This document shows, in pieces, positions 1-21,016 of a DNA stretch of 64,000 nucleotides. The stretch covers positions 1 to 64,000 of the forward strand of contig MVGU01001231.1 of NCBI GenBank assembly GCA_002005505.1, written 5' to 3'. Both the position numbers and the translations under genes were made by a program. The notes under the pieces are model-generated. The model was not told where the DNA came from, did no database searches, and saw only the letters and a program-made list of their open reading frames with translations. This DNA comes from Botryococcus braunii (Eukaryota > Chlorophyta > Trebouxiophyceae). How positions within the stretch are numbered: the stretch's first letter is position 1; each line of letters begins with the position of its first letter.

Positions 1-221
1 AAGCAACAGCAACACAAGAAGACAACAGAACATCTCCTACTTTTGCTGTGAAGGCATCTTCTTAGTAACCTATATTAGGTTGAGAGATTATTGATATGAA
101 AGTTCATAAAGTAGACCCACCCCCCCCCCACTCCTACCCCCCCCCCACCCTACCACACGCACTCACACATGCACACGCATGTGTGCACGCCCGCGCGCGT
201 GCATACAACGCACACACACGT

Positions 222-222
<1 letters not shown>

Positions 223-318
<96 letters not shown>

Positions 319-334
319 CACACAGAGATAAAGA
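223..334. repeat. CA microsatellite, first duplication copy
   Basis: Almost pure (CA)n with one CC interruption, followed by a purine-rich GGGAGA stretch to about 410. It lies downstream of exon 743-665 in the transcribed direction. The reading frames across it encode only TH or CV repeats. Confidence 0.95.
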
Positions 335-664
335 GGGGGGAAGGGATGGAGGGAGAGGGAGAAAGGGAGAGGGAAAGGGACAGGGAGAGGGGGAGGGAGG
401 AAGAGAGAGAGCGATCTCTATATTTATATCCACCTCGAGTAGGCTCTTTCCCTCGCGAAAGCACACTGTTCCACTCTCTGGATCCAAACGTGGTTTCAAT
501 GGTAAACCATCATTGGCAAATAAGTCACCTGAGTTAAGCTTGAGTTACCCACCAGATTCACTTTCTGAGGAACACAAATAAGCAAATAACAGTTGGCTTT
601 CTGAAATGGTTCTTCTTGTTGGAAACTAGCCTTCCGGTCCTGACGTATCAAAACATCCTCTTAC

Positions 665-12069
<11,405 letters not shown>

Positions 12070-12237
12070 CTGTAAGCCCACTACCACATAACAAAATGCA
12101 AAGACTAATAATCCTTCAGACTTACGCATGCTGACATTGAACATACGTTAGGTTTTACAAGCATTGCAAAACAAGCTTTTGCTGTGGGAATATTGGCATA
12201 TTGCAATTGCACAACAAATGAACATGGGTGTGCAGGA

Positions 12238-12331
12238 ACGCGCGCACGCGCACGCGCGCGCGCGTGTGGTGTGTGTGTGTGTGGGGGGGGTTGTCTGTGT
12301 GTTTGTTTGTGTGTGTGTGAGTGTTTGTGAG

Positions 12332-12389
<58 letters not shown>

Positions 12390-12406
12390 TGTAAGTGTGT
12401 TTGTGA

Positions 12407-12461
<55 letters not shown>
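12238..12461. repeat. GT array hosting the Copia A insertion
   Basis: CGCG-rich start, then (GT)n up to the left LTR of Copia A. The GT array resumes at 19599 on the other side of the element, so the element inserted inside one long GT microsatellite. Confidence 0.93.
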
Positions 12462-12466
<5 letters not shown>

Positions 12467-13150
12467 TATTCTGGCTTGGCGTATCCTGCATGGTGGCGGC
12501 ACGGAGGGTGTTAGACGATGTCCTCCTACTTGTGCGTTGTTAAGTAGGCACGGACATATACAAGTCAAGGACTGGTTAGCAACTGATTGATAGACACCCG
12601 GAGTGCCACTATAGTTCCAACCAAGTGTTACAATATCTCTCATCTCTCCTAACAAGGTGACGCAGTTCAAACACGCCTAACCTGCTCTCACCCAGGTCGT
12701 GTTCATTACTTTGTCCGATGAGCTAAACTCAACTCTATATGTCTAACATGTTCTAACAATGTTCATCTGAGTGCTAAATCCAGGAATACAATAAGGATTA
12801 AGTCACCTGCATGGTGGCGGCACGGAGGGTGTTAGACGATGTCCTCCTACTTGTGCGTTGTTAAGTAGGCACGGACATATACAAGTCAAGGACTGGTTAG
12901 CAACTGATTGATAGACACCCGGAGTGCCACTATAGTTCCAACCAAGTGCCTTCCCTATCCGTGCTTGCCCATATGCCTCCTTTCTACAAACGTGTCTGTA
13001 ACTTGCGTTATGATAGTCTTCGTTCAAATGCATGTATTGCCTGGCAGAACTCAGGGTTCTGCCTCTCTTTCCTAATTGGTATTGTCTTCATACGGAGACT
13101 TGCCATTATTACTCCTCTGAGGGAAAGGCATAAAATTAATTAACACAACA
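12462..13150 (-). repeat. Copia A 3' LTR (689 bp)
   Basis: Begins TG and ends CA. Contains two copies of a 143-bp module (12485-12627 and 12806-12948) about 320 bp apart. Compared with the other LTR it lacks one G near 12473 and one C near 12971. Confidence 0.95.
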
Positions 13151-13162
13151 CTTCCCCTTGCC
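13151..13162 (-). promoter_or_regulatory. Copia A polypurine tract
   Basis: GGCAAGGGGAAG on the minus strand directly abuts the 3' LTR. It would prime plus-strand DNA synthesis. The identical 12-mer precedes the 3' LTR of Copia B. Confidence 0.85.
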
Positions 13163-13168
13163 TTTACC

Positions 13169-16100
13169 TCACAGAAACTTGGCCAGTCCCAGTGAGTTAC
13201 GATGTCCCAGAAACACTTGTCTAACTAGTGGTTTGGTAAAAATGTCAGCCACATTTCTAGCAGATTGAATGTACTTGAATTCAACCTGCCCCTTTGCAAT
13301 AGCTTCACGTGCGAAATGACAGCTAATTGCAATATGCTTTGTGTGTTTGGAGTACACCGGATTCCTCAGGTGGTTTATACACCCTTGGTTGTCACAATGA
13401 ATCTTCACTATCCACGGTAACACTCCAATTTCCTCCAGGAAACCTCTCAGCCAATTTGCTTCCTTCACAACAGCACTTGCTGCCATGAATTCAGCCTCCA
13501 CTGTTGAAGTGGCAACAGCAGATTGCTTTTTACTTCCCCACACTACTGCTCCTCCAAACACAGTGAGGACAAAGCCAGTGGTAGAGAAGCGATGATCCTG
13601 ATCACCTCCATAGTCGGCATCCACATAGCCTTCTAGCTCTATCTCCCCCCCTCCGAGAGTTAGAACCAAATCTCGGGTTCCTTTCAGATACTTCAACACA
13701 CGGATGGCTTCATTCCAATGTGCTGTGGTGGGAGATATGCGATAACGAGACAATACACCTACTGCCTGAGCTATATCGGGACGTGTGGTGTTGGCTATAT
13801 ACAGAAGAGACCCTACTAACTCACAGTAACGGTGACCTGGAGGTAGTGGACTGCCAGCACCAATGCTGTCGCTCCCATCTCTCGGTGCAGGCCTTTGGGA
13901 CATTACGAAATCTTTTGTCATGGGAGTATCAGGTCCCACTGACTCAAGATCCAAGCCAAATTTCTCTACAAGTGCATCGATTTTAGGGATGCAACTCAGG
14001 GTGATCAGCCCTTTATCTCTATCTCTCATCACTTGACATCCCAAGAAATCCTTCACTTCCCCAAGATCATGGATGGTGAATTCTTTCTTGAGAAGTCCCT
14101 TCACTCTCTCGATTTCTGACATGCCCTTGGAAACTATCAGAAGATCATCAACATAGATCAGCACATAGGACTTTCCTCCATCAGTAGAGCATCTCACATA
14201 CACTCCCGCATCACTCTTGCACACCTCATACCCCATGACTTCAAGTTTGTCATTCAGGGTTTTGTGCCAGGCACGTGGAGCCTGCTTCAGGCCATACAAC
14301 GCCTTTCTCAATCGGCACACAATATTCTTATCACCATTCTCAAAGCCAGGAGGTTGCGTTACATATACTTCCTCCTCGAGCTCACCATTCAGAAAGGCGG
14401 TCTTAACGTCCACCTGATGAATTTCACAGCCCTCTCTTGCAGCAACAGCAAGCAGAGCTCTTCTAGCTCCATAGCTACTAGTAGGAGCAAAGACCTCCAT
14501 CACATCCACTCCAGGGATTTGTCTGCATCCCTGTGCCACTAATCTGGCCTTGAATCTCACAACATTGCCATGTGCATCCATTTTCACTGAAAATATCCAG
14601 TGAACTGGAATAACCTTATGTCCACGAGGTCTCGGAACATACTCCATGACCTCATGAGTATCTAGAGAATTTTGCTCTTCCTGCATAGCTGCCTTCCAGT
14701 ATTCCCACTGGGGAGACATCTGTGCTTCTCTCAAATTAGAGGGAACGTGAATTTTCCCAAATCTGACACCTGTGTGCTTTTCCTCTGAATTGCCTGATTT
14801 TCTCTCACTTTGTCCAGAACCCACTACTCTTCCACTGACACTCGCTGAGTTACACATCACAGGCTCTCCAGTAGAAGTAGAATGCTCTCTCATAGCACGC
14901 TCTCGCTTGGACTCACACTTGGCTTTGCACAAGTTACTCTGCTCATCCCTCACATCATCCTCCCATGCACAGGTACCTCTCGGACAGTCTTTGTAATTTG
15001 GAATCCCTTCACATTGTCCAGACTTCCGATTCACCTCCTCAGACACACTCTGACATGCCTGCAAGAGTTCAGACTCTTCAGGTCTCTCACAAGCAACATC
15101 GGGATATGGCAGAGTGTCTGCATACTTCCCCTGATTTATGTGATCCACATGCCTCTCAGACCGACTGCATGTCACTGTTGGGAGTGACCTCACATCTCTG
15201 ACATCACTCTCCCAGGCACAGGTACCTCTCAGTGAGCACTTGTAATTTGGTCTGTCTCCACAATGTCTGTGCTCCTGATTCACCTCCTCCTCTCGTCCCT
15301 TACATGGAGTCAAGGATGCAGATCCTGTCTCCCGCTCACAATCATGTTTGGCTGGTGCAGAGAAAGCATATGATGCTTCCTCTGACCGGTGGCTGCCACC
15401 ACAGTCCCGTCCAGGAGTGCTCTGACTGGACGGGTTGCCAGAAGAACTCTGCATGGTCACATCTCTTACATTTCTCTCAGTCACTGAACAAGACCCACCC
15501 ATACTGCTCAGCTCCCCGGGACCATTTGCAGCTTTGCATGTAGCTGCCCCCCTCACTGCACTCACATGCAATTCATGCCCCTCATGTGAATCACCCTCTA
15601 GCTGCACTTCCCCTGGTCCCTGTGACAGAGAGTCACATTCAGTCAACCCCTCTCGCTCTCTGCTCTCTCCCTTCTCCTGTGGCAGCAGGAGGTCTTTGGC
15701 GGCAGTGCGTTGTTCGTGTCGTTGAGCCCGGGTCAGGCCATCCAATTGGTGGTTGCGGCAATCAGACCTAGTTGGTCTGAGGACCTCCTGGGCTCGCTCC
15801 ATCTGCGGTCGAAGGTGGGAGTCCTGTCTCACTCCTCTGGCTAAGTCCTGTACTGCCTCCAGGGTTTGATCCATCTCCACTGGGTCACACAGTCTTCTGG
15901 ATTCAGGCTCGGGCTCAGCCTCACTGGGGGGTCCTGTGACAGGCTGTGTGGGGAGGTTGCTGGAGGCTGGCAGGTACTCAGGCTCACTGTGTGGGTCATC
16001 AAGATCTGTCTCAAGGCTGATGTTGGTTGTGCCAGGGGAGGTGCCGGGAAAGACTGGGGGAGTGTCACTTGCAGAGGGCTCAGGACACAGAAACTCTGTA

Positions 16101-18106
16101 GACTGTGTTGAGGAAACGCTCATGCCAACCCGAGAGGCTCCCCTGAGGTGCTCCACGAAAACCACATCTCTGCTCTCCTTCCAGATACCCCCTCCCACAT
16201 AGATCCGATAGGCTTTGGAGGAGGCTGAGTAACCAGTAAGCATCCCTGGCACAGTTTTAGGGGAAAACACAGAGCGCTGGACATCAGGAATGTGCACAAA
16301 GGCCAAGCAACCCCAGGTACGCAGTGGGGTTACATTTGGTTTGTAGCCAAAAAATAATTCTGATGGCGTGCGGTCCCTCCCGGTACTGGGACCCATGTTC
16401 AGTAGGGTGCATGCAGTTTCCAGGGCCTCCTTCCACAACGTTGGACTGGCAGCTGCAAAAGCCAGAAGAGTCCTGGTACGTTCCTTGAGGGTGCGATTGG
16501 CTCTTTCAGCCGCTCCATTCTGTTGCGGGGTGTAAGGAGCTGAGGTCTCCAATTTAGTCCCCTGGGATGCACAAAATTCTTTGAACGTGGCATTCAGAAA
16601 TTCAGTTCCACGGTCACACCGGACACACTTCACTTTGGTTTTCTTCTGGGTCTGCCAGTATAGAATGAGGTCCCTCACAGCAGCACTGATGGCATCTTTG
16701 GACTTCACAGGCAGGACCGCCTTTAACTGAGATGACTCATCCAAAGCAGTCACCCAGTAACGTTCACCAGTTACTGCAGCAGGAAAAATGGGGCCCACAG
16801 TGTCAATATGTACTCTGTCAAGTGGTTCAACAGCTGGTCTACTGCTTATTCCAAATGGAGGCCGAGACGTCTTTCCCTCAATACATGCTTCACAGTAGAC
16901 TGGACAATTGGAGCAGGGACATAGGGATGTATCAAGTCCCGAGACCAGGTCCTCATTGGTTAGGCGCTGCATCCATGTTTCACCTGGATGTCCCATTCTG
17001 CTATGCCAGAGGTATCGTCTGGCACAGTTGTGTGAGTTTTGGGTGGGGGTTTTGGACTTCACAGCAGCTGAAATTCTTCTGTGGTTAACACTGGGACTCA
17101 GAGCTACAACTTGATGAATATAAAATAGCCCTTTCTCTGCACTGATCCGAGACCTCCAGCTGTTTGGACCACAGACTTCAGTGAACGCTCCAACATCATC
17201 TGTGCGAAAGACTGCCCCATCCCGCAATGCTGCAGATACTGACAGTATGTTTGAGGTTGCAGAAGGAACACACTGAACATGATGTATCCACAGGGGAACT
17301 CCCACTCGACTGAGGATGCAGACAGAGCCTGATGCTACAATTCCTCCAGTGGCATCTGAAGTGGCCAGATGTAATGGGATGGGTTTGGCATGCACAGTTG
17401 GATTATGTAGTAGGGTCACATCATTCACCAGATGTACAGATGCTCCACTGTCCACCAGCCAGGATTGCAGAGACGAATTTCTGACAGGAGTCTTCAGGAT
17501 GTTGAGGGAAATTATGTATGGCATACCTCCAGGTGGTGGAGGTGGGGGAGCTGGGGGTTGGAACCATGCCGGAAAGGCATCCAGTCCAGGGTGCGCCAGC
17601 TGGGCTGCAGGAGGGTGTGGGCCACCCATATGTGGAGGTCCCTGTGGCCACATTCCCTGCAATTGTTGGACCGCTGCCACTACGTTCCGTTGGGTCTCCT
17701 CGTCCCGCTTCCTCTTTCGACAGTCCCTCCAGTAATGCCCCTTCTTATTGCAGTAGTTGCAGATGCCCTTAGTCTCGGACTTGGCCTCAGAGACAGTTGG
17801 TTGGGCCTGCTGATGGACTGCACTGGCAGCTGGTGGGGTATTGGCTCCACTGGAGCCTTGTCCAAGAGCCAAAACCCTTGGTTGGCGAGGAGCATATTCA
17901 TCAAAACCCACTGCAGCTGCTGTGTTGCGCAGAAGTCCAGCCAGCTTCTCCAGGGGTTGTGCTGCAGCAGTTGTGATCATTCCTGGCTCTTTAGCTGCAT
18001 CAGGCAAGCCCTGCACAATCTGGGTTGCAACGTGTGCATCCAGTAGAGCATGGTTGTTCCTGTCAAGGCATGCCTTCAGGTTGATCATTCTGTTGACATA
18101 TTGCAA
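13169..18106 (-). CDS. Copia A gag C-terminus and pol polyprotein
   Basis: 1645 codons. A CCHC zinc knuckle lies at residues 116-129 and the protease motif DSGAS at 219-223. The pre-integrase zinc region has H369 and H373. The integrase core has D435, D498 and E534, spaced 35 residues as in DD35E. A long variable spacer spans about 640-1150. Reverse transcriptase has YVDD near 1317 and RNase H starts near 1498 (DADYGGD). It ends with the usual KHIAIS...NVADIFTKPL signature. The real start is upstream: this frame continues the gag ORF that ends in another frame at 18085, one base apart, and the polyprotein would otherwise be one long gag-pol as in Copia B. The spacer contains a duplicated cysteine-bearing module (see findings). 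Confidence 0.94.
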   Translation of the reverse strand: MQYVNRMINLKACLDRNNHALLDAHVATQIVQGLPDAAKEPGMITTAAAQPLEKLAGLLRNTAAAVGFDEYAPRQPRVLALGQGSSGANTPPAASAVHQQAQPTVSEAKSETKGICNYCNKKGHYWRDCRKRKRDEETQRNVVAAVQQLQGMWPQGPPHMGGPHPPAAQLAHPGLDAFPAWFQPPAPPPPPPGGMPYIISLNILKTPVRNSSLQSWLVDSGASVHLVNDVTLLHNPTVHAKPIPLHLATSDATGGIVASGSVCILSRVGVPLWIHHVQCVPSATSNILSVSAALRDGAVFRTDDVGAFTEVCGPNSWRSRISAEKGLFYIHQVVALSPSVNHRRISAAVKSKTPTQNSHNCARRYLWHSRMGHPGETWMQRLTNEDLVSGLDTSLCPCSNCPVYCEACIEGKTSRPPFGISSRPAVEPLDRVHIDTVGPIFPAAVTGERYWVTALDESSQLKAVLPVKSKDAISAAVRDLILYWQTQKKTKVKCVRCDRGTEFLNATFKEFCASQGTKLETSAPYTPQQNGAAERANRTLKERTRTLLAFAAASPTLWKEALETACTLLNMGPSTGRDRTPSELFFGYKPNVTPLRTWGCLAFVHIPDVQRSVFSPKTVPGMLTGYSASSKAYRIYVGGGIWKESRDVVFVEHLRGASRVGMSVSSTQSTEFLCPEPSASDTPPVFPGTSPGTTNISLETDLDDPHSEPEYLPASSNLPTQPVTGPPSEAEPEPESRRLCDPVEMDQTLEAVQDLARGVRQDSHLRPQMERAQEVLRPTRSDCRNHQLDGLTRAQRHEQRTAAKDLLLPQEKGESREREGLTECDSLSQGPGEVQLEGDSHEGHELHVSAVRGAATCKAANGPGELSSMGGSCSVTERNVRDVTMQSSSGNPSSQSTPGRDCGGSHRSEEASYAFSAPAKHDCERETGSASLTPCKGREEEVNQEHRHCGDRPNYKCSLRGTCAWESDVRDVRSLPTVTCSRSERHVDHINQGKYADTLPYPDVACERPEESELLQACQSVSEEVNRKSGQCEGIPNYKDCPRGTCAWEDDVRDEQSNLCKAKCESKRERAMREHSTSTGEPVMCNSASVSGRVVGSGQSERKSGNSEEKHTGVRFGKIHVPSNLREAQMSPQWEYWKAAMQEEQNSLDTHEVMEYVPRPRGHKVIPVHWIFSVKMDAHGNVVRFKARLVAQGCRQIPGVDVMEVFAPTSSYGARRALLAVAAREGCEIHQVDVKTAFLNGELEEEVYVTQPPGFENGDKNIVCRLRKALYGLKQAPRAWHKTLNDKLEVMGYEVCKSDAGVYVRCSTDGGKSYVLIYVDDLLIVSKGMSEIERVKGLLKKEFTIHDLGEVKDFLGCQVMRDRDKGLITLSCIPKIDALVEKFGLDLESVGPDTPMTKDFVMSQRPAPRDGSDSIGAGSPLPPGHRYCELVGSLLYIANTTRPDIAQAVGVLSRYRISPTTAHWNEAIRVLKYLKGTRDLVLTLGGGEIELEGYVDADYGGDQDHRFSTTGFVLTVFGGAVVWGSKKQSAVATSTVEAEFMAASAVVKEANWLRGFLEEIGVLPWIVKIHCDNQGCINHLRNPVYSKHTKHIAISCHFAREAIAKGQVEFKYIQSARNVADIFTKPLVRQVFLGHRNSLGLAKFL
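14948..15304 (-). repeat. duplicated Cys module in the integrase-RT spacer
   Basis: Bases 15196-15304 and 14948-15057 are diverged direct repeats offset by about 248 bases. Both encode EEVN...C...PNYK...RGTCAWE-x-DVRD, roughly 50 residues with conserved cysteines, at about residues 930-1050 of the polyprotein. Function unknown. Confidence 0.8.
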
Positions 18107-18570
18107 ATCGTCTCGTCATGTTTCATTCCCTGGCTCATTTCTTGGAGCCAATCTGCATTGGCCTCGATATTATATCCACCAATAAACTTTCTGCAGATGA
18201 ACTCATATGCATCATAAGCAGAGGGCAGATTAGACAGAGGTCCCAGCCATTCCTCTGGGACTGACTCATAAATCAGTAACATTGCGGCTGCGTCATGTGC
18301 TGTACCAGGCATAGCCTCCAGGATGGCAGGCAAAGACCCTTTTGACTCATTTGCTGCCAAAAATGCATTCTTCCAAACAATAATATTTGTCCCCCGTTCC
18401 TTCAGTTTTATGTGTACCTTGACATTTGTTGGGATAATCTTGGGCAGCTCATCTCCGCTGCCTCTTGAGGTGCTGGGAGTACACGGTTCTCTGATGGGTG
18501 TGGATGAGGCTGGTTCACTGCTTGACGTTGATGCTCCACTAGCTGATGATCCTTTCTTCTTGGAAGTCAT
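18085..18570 (-). CDS. Copia A gag N-terminal part
   Basis: 161 codons from ATG at 18570. A serine/threonine-rich start is followed by a copia-type gag region that aligns by eye with residues about 40-190 of the Copia B polyprotein (the WKNAF...W...Y-x-AYEFI pattern). It ends early after KHDETICNMSTE. The next frame resumes the gag sequence at once, so one T is probably missing from a TTT run near 18107. The ATG overlaps the stop of the leader ORF as ATGA, so ribosomes finishing that ORF could reinitiate here. A programmed frameshift is unlikely because the site lies inside gag rather than at a gag-pol border. Confidence 0.88.
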   Translation of the reverse strand: MTSKKKGSSASGASTSSSEPASSTPIREPCTPSTSRGSGDELPKIIPTNVKVHIKLKERGTNIIVWKNAFLAANESKGSLPAILEAMPGTAHDAAAMLLIYESVPEEWLGPLSNLPSAYDAYEFICRKFIGGYNIEANADWLQEMSQGMKHDETICNMSTE

Positions 18571-18839
18571 AATTCCCCAGTTGTCTTATAACTCCAGTAC
18601 TCGCAAGGTAGCAGCAAGATCTTACTTCTGAACCAGGTGGGTTGAGCTAACGGACAGCCAACGTGAAGGTGAAAGATGTAGTCTTTGACGATAAAGGCTC
18701 TCTCGTCAGGATTGCGGTCTCCACGTTGTCCTCCTTCTCTGATTAGTTCGTTGTATGACGGAGGTCCTGATCTCAAGCGCGCTGGAACGTTGAGGTTGGT
18801 GGTCTTCCTGGCTGTTTGCTTTGTCCGCTTCTTCGCCAT
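18567..18839 (-). CDS. Copia A leader ORF with histone H3-tail mimic
   Basis: A 90-residue ORF between the primer binding site and gag. It begins MAKKRTKQTARKTT. Residues 5-12 (RTKQTARK) are identical to histone H3 residues 2-9, with K4 and K9 equivalents in place and T for S10. After residue 14 it no longer resembles H3; the rest contains PPSYNELIREGG, GDRNPDERAF and a hydrophobic, tryptophan-bearing C-terminus. Its TGA overlaps the gag ATG (ATGA). No such ORF is in the leader of Copia B, which has only a 27-codon basic ORF at 21116-21199. It could be a genuine chromatin-targeting peptide, a captured host H3 fragment, or the N-terminus of a spliced product. The ORF is certain; expression and role are not. 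Confidence 0.7.
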   Translation of the reverse strand: MAKKRTKQTARKTTNLNVPARLRSGPPSYNELIREGGQRGDRNPDERAFIVKDYIFHLHVGCPLAQPTWFRSKILLLPCEYWSYKTTGEL

Positions 18840-18892
18840 TCACAGTCTAGTGAGCTCCGATTTAGGCGCCACCCACTCTCAGCATCCGAGCC

Positions 18893-18907
18893 CGTGGGCC
18901 CATAACC
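18893..18907 (-). promoter_or_regulatory. Copia A primer binding site (initiator tRNA anticodon arm)
   Basis: Directly after the 5' LTR the minus strand reads GGTTATGGGCCCACG. This is complementary to CGTGGGCCCATAACC, the anticodon stem-loop of initiator tRNA-Met with its CAT anticodon, rather than to a tRNA 3' end. Drosophila copia and yeast Ty5 are known to use such a half-tRNA primer. Confidence 0.85.
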
Positions 18908-19598
18908 TGAAATATTCTGGGCTTGGCGTATCCTGCATGGTGGCGGCACGGAGGGTGTTAGACGATGTCCTCCTACTTGTGCGTTGTTAAGTAGGCACGG
19001 ACATATACAAGTCAAGGACTGGTTAGCAACTGATTGATAGACACCCGGAGTGCCACTATAGTTCCAACCAAGTGTTACAATATCTCTCATCTCTCCTAAC
19101 AAGGTGACGCAGTTCAAACACGCCTAACCTGCTCTCACCCAGGTCGTGTTCATTACTTTGTCCGATGAGCTAAACTCAACTCTATATGTCTAACATGTTC
19201 TAACAATGTTCATCTGAGTGCTAAATCCAGGAATACAATAAGGATTAAGTCACCTGCATGGTGGCGGCACGGAGGGTGTTAGACGATGTCCTCCTACTTG
19301 TGCGTTGTTAAGTAGGCACGGACATATACAAGTCAAGGACTGGTTAGCAACTGATTGATAGACACCCGGAGTGCCACTATAGTTCCAACCAAGTGCCTTC
19401 CCTATCCGTGCTTGCCCCATATGCCTCCTTTCTACAAACGTGTCTGTAACTTGCGTTATGATAGTCTTCGTTCAAATGCATGTATTGCCTGGCAGAACTC
19501 AGGGTTCTGCCTCTCTTTCCTAATTGGTATTGTCTTCATACGGAGACTTGCCATTATTACTCCTCTGAGGGAAAGGCATAAAATTAATTAACACAACA
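18908..19598 (-). repeat. Copia A 5' LTR (691 bp)
   Basis: Nearly identical to 12462-13150. On the minus strand it begins TGTTGTGTTAATTAATTTTA and ends ATATTTCA. It contains two copies of the 143-bp module. Confidence 0.95.
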
Positions 19599-19660
19599 GT
19601 GTGTGTGTGTGTGTGTCAGTGTGTGTGTGGGGGGGGTGGTTTCTCTGGGTGGGTGGGTGG

Positions 19661-19694
<34 letters not shown>

Positions 19695-19722
19695 ATGTGT
19701 ATGTGTGTGTGTGTGTGGTGTG

Positions 19723-19753
<31 letters not shown>

Positions 19754-19839
19754 TGGTGTGTGTGTGTGTGTGCGCGTGTGTGAAGGGGGGGCCGAGAGAG
19801 AGGGAGGGAGGGAGGGGAGGGAGGGAGGGAGGGAGAGAG

Positions 19840-19932
<93 letters not shown>
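19599..19932. repeat. GT array, G-rich block, then GA array
   Basis: (GT)n with GCGCGC to about 19787, GGGA repeats, then (GA)n to about 19931. The GT part continues the array interrupted by Copia A. Confidence 0.95.
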
Positions 19933-20322
19933 CGGGGTGTGTTACATTCCATAAAGTATATTGTGAGGTTGAACTTTTTAAGATGCCAAGTCAAGTATAG
20001 TATGGTAAGATATATATAGGATTGTACCCAAATGTTTGTCGAGGTCGGTTGAATGGAGCGCATTAGCTGATGCAGGACCATTTTGCCATTCATTAGATTG
20101 TTGAAGGGTTGGTGTAGTTAGCGCAGCACTTGAAACCAAAATGCTGAAAGAGATCAAAGGTAGAACTCCAGAAGAATAACGCTGCTTCTTATGTGCTTGT
20201 CGCATTGAGATTACCGTGCGGCAGCCTTACGCAGTCTGATCAGTTGCCGTGATCTGGGCGAAGGACCTGTGTGTCTTGATTAGAGGTTCTGATCATGATT
20301 GCTCGGAAGTAATTGTAGAAAC
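19933..20322. other. unannotated spacer between Copia A and B
   Basis: 390 bases of unique-looking sequence. I see no exon of the cysteine-rich gene and no coding segment I can support. The last five bases, GAAAC, are the left copy of the Copia B target duplication. Confidence 0.6.
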
Positions 20323-21016
20323 TGTTGAGTTCTGAACATTATTATTGAATGCCTTGTGCTTTAAGTGATCTTCATGTGTGCACTATTAGGATATGGGTCC
20401 ATTGAGAACATAAGGTACCTTGAGACACGGCAGATTCTGGACGTTTTCGAACATAAGGTACAATCCTATCTAGATCACACGTTTGTCGGATGAACTCTTA
20501 AGGCTGCCCCACCGGAGTGAATACCAACTGGTTGTGAAAGATGCTGGGCATCACCAGATGCTAGTCTTGTCCGACAGTTGTGTGTGGCACTCAGCAGACA
20601 GTCGTACGGACTGTAGCTGGAGTAACTTCGTCTATTGACGACCTGTCTGCTTTGTACAGGTACGGTGCGGCAGTGTGTGTTGTATCATTGTTGCTATTGT
20701 GAGAGTGAACAAGCTTAGTGTACCCTGTAGTCACTCAAACAGATAAGGGACAGTGACTTCAGGGAGTATAGGCATGTACTTGAACGTAGCCGTCTAGAGC
20801 CTTATCTAGTGATTGCTTGATCGGTGCTTGTGTACAAGATAATGATGTAACGGAACTGGTTGTGAAAGATGCTGGGCATCACCAGATGCTAGTCTTGTCC
20901 GACAGTTGTGTGTGGCACTCAGCAGACAGTCGTACGGACTGTAGCTGGAGTAACTTCGTCTATTGACGACCTGTCTGCTTTGTACAGGGAAAGCCGATTG
21001 CCCATAACCTTTCACA
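20323..21016 (+). repeat. Copia B 5' LTR (694 bp)
   Basis: Starts TGTTGAG and ends TTCACA. It carries a 135-bp module twice, at 20526-20660 and 20854-20988. The first copy ends CAG|GTACGG, a good splice-donor match; the second ends CAG|GGAAAG. Confidence 0.96.

Larger units (their letters stand above)
12462..19598 (-). mobile_element. Copia A: full-length Ty1/copia LTR retrotransposon
   Basis: A 7137-bp element read on the minus strand: 5' LTR 19598-18908, primer site, 90-aa leader ORF, gag, pol in the order protease-integrase-RT-RNase H (diagnostic of Ty1/copia), polypurine tract, 3' LTR 13150-12462. It sits in a GT microsatellite; the flanking GTGTG on both sides fits a 5-bp target duplication but cannot be proved in such sequence. 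The two LTRs differ by only two single-base homopolymer indels, so insertion is recent. A one-base shift splits gag from the rest. Confidence 0.96.

Noticed and set aside
96..581. Long frames of TH/CV, LS, RE or YI repeats over microsatellites here and across the window
   Set aside because: They are six-frame translations of dinucleotide arrays, overlapping in several frames at once, with no conserved flanks.
17316..18046. Plus-strand frames opposite Copia A, such as 17432-18046
   Set aside because: Antisense shadows of the gag-pol coding strand; the minus strand carries all known catalytic motifs.
18085..18120. Programmed frameshift in Copia A gag
   Set aside because: The shift lies within gag upstream of the zinc knuckle, not at a gag-pol border, and Copia B has one open frame. 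A missing T in a short run is simpler.
18785..18839. A real histone H3 gene in this position
   Set aside because: Only the first dozen residues match; the histone fold and later tail (GGKAPRKQL and on) are absent.
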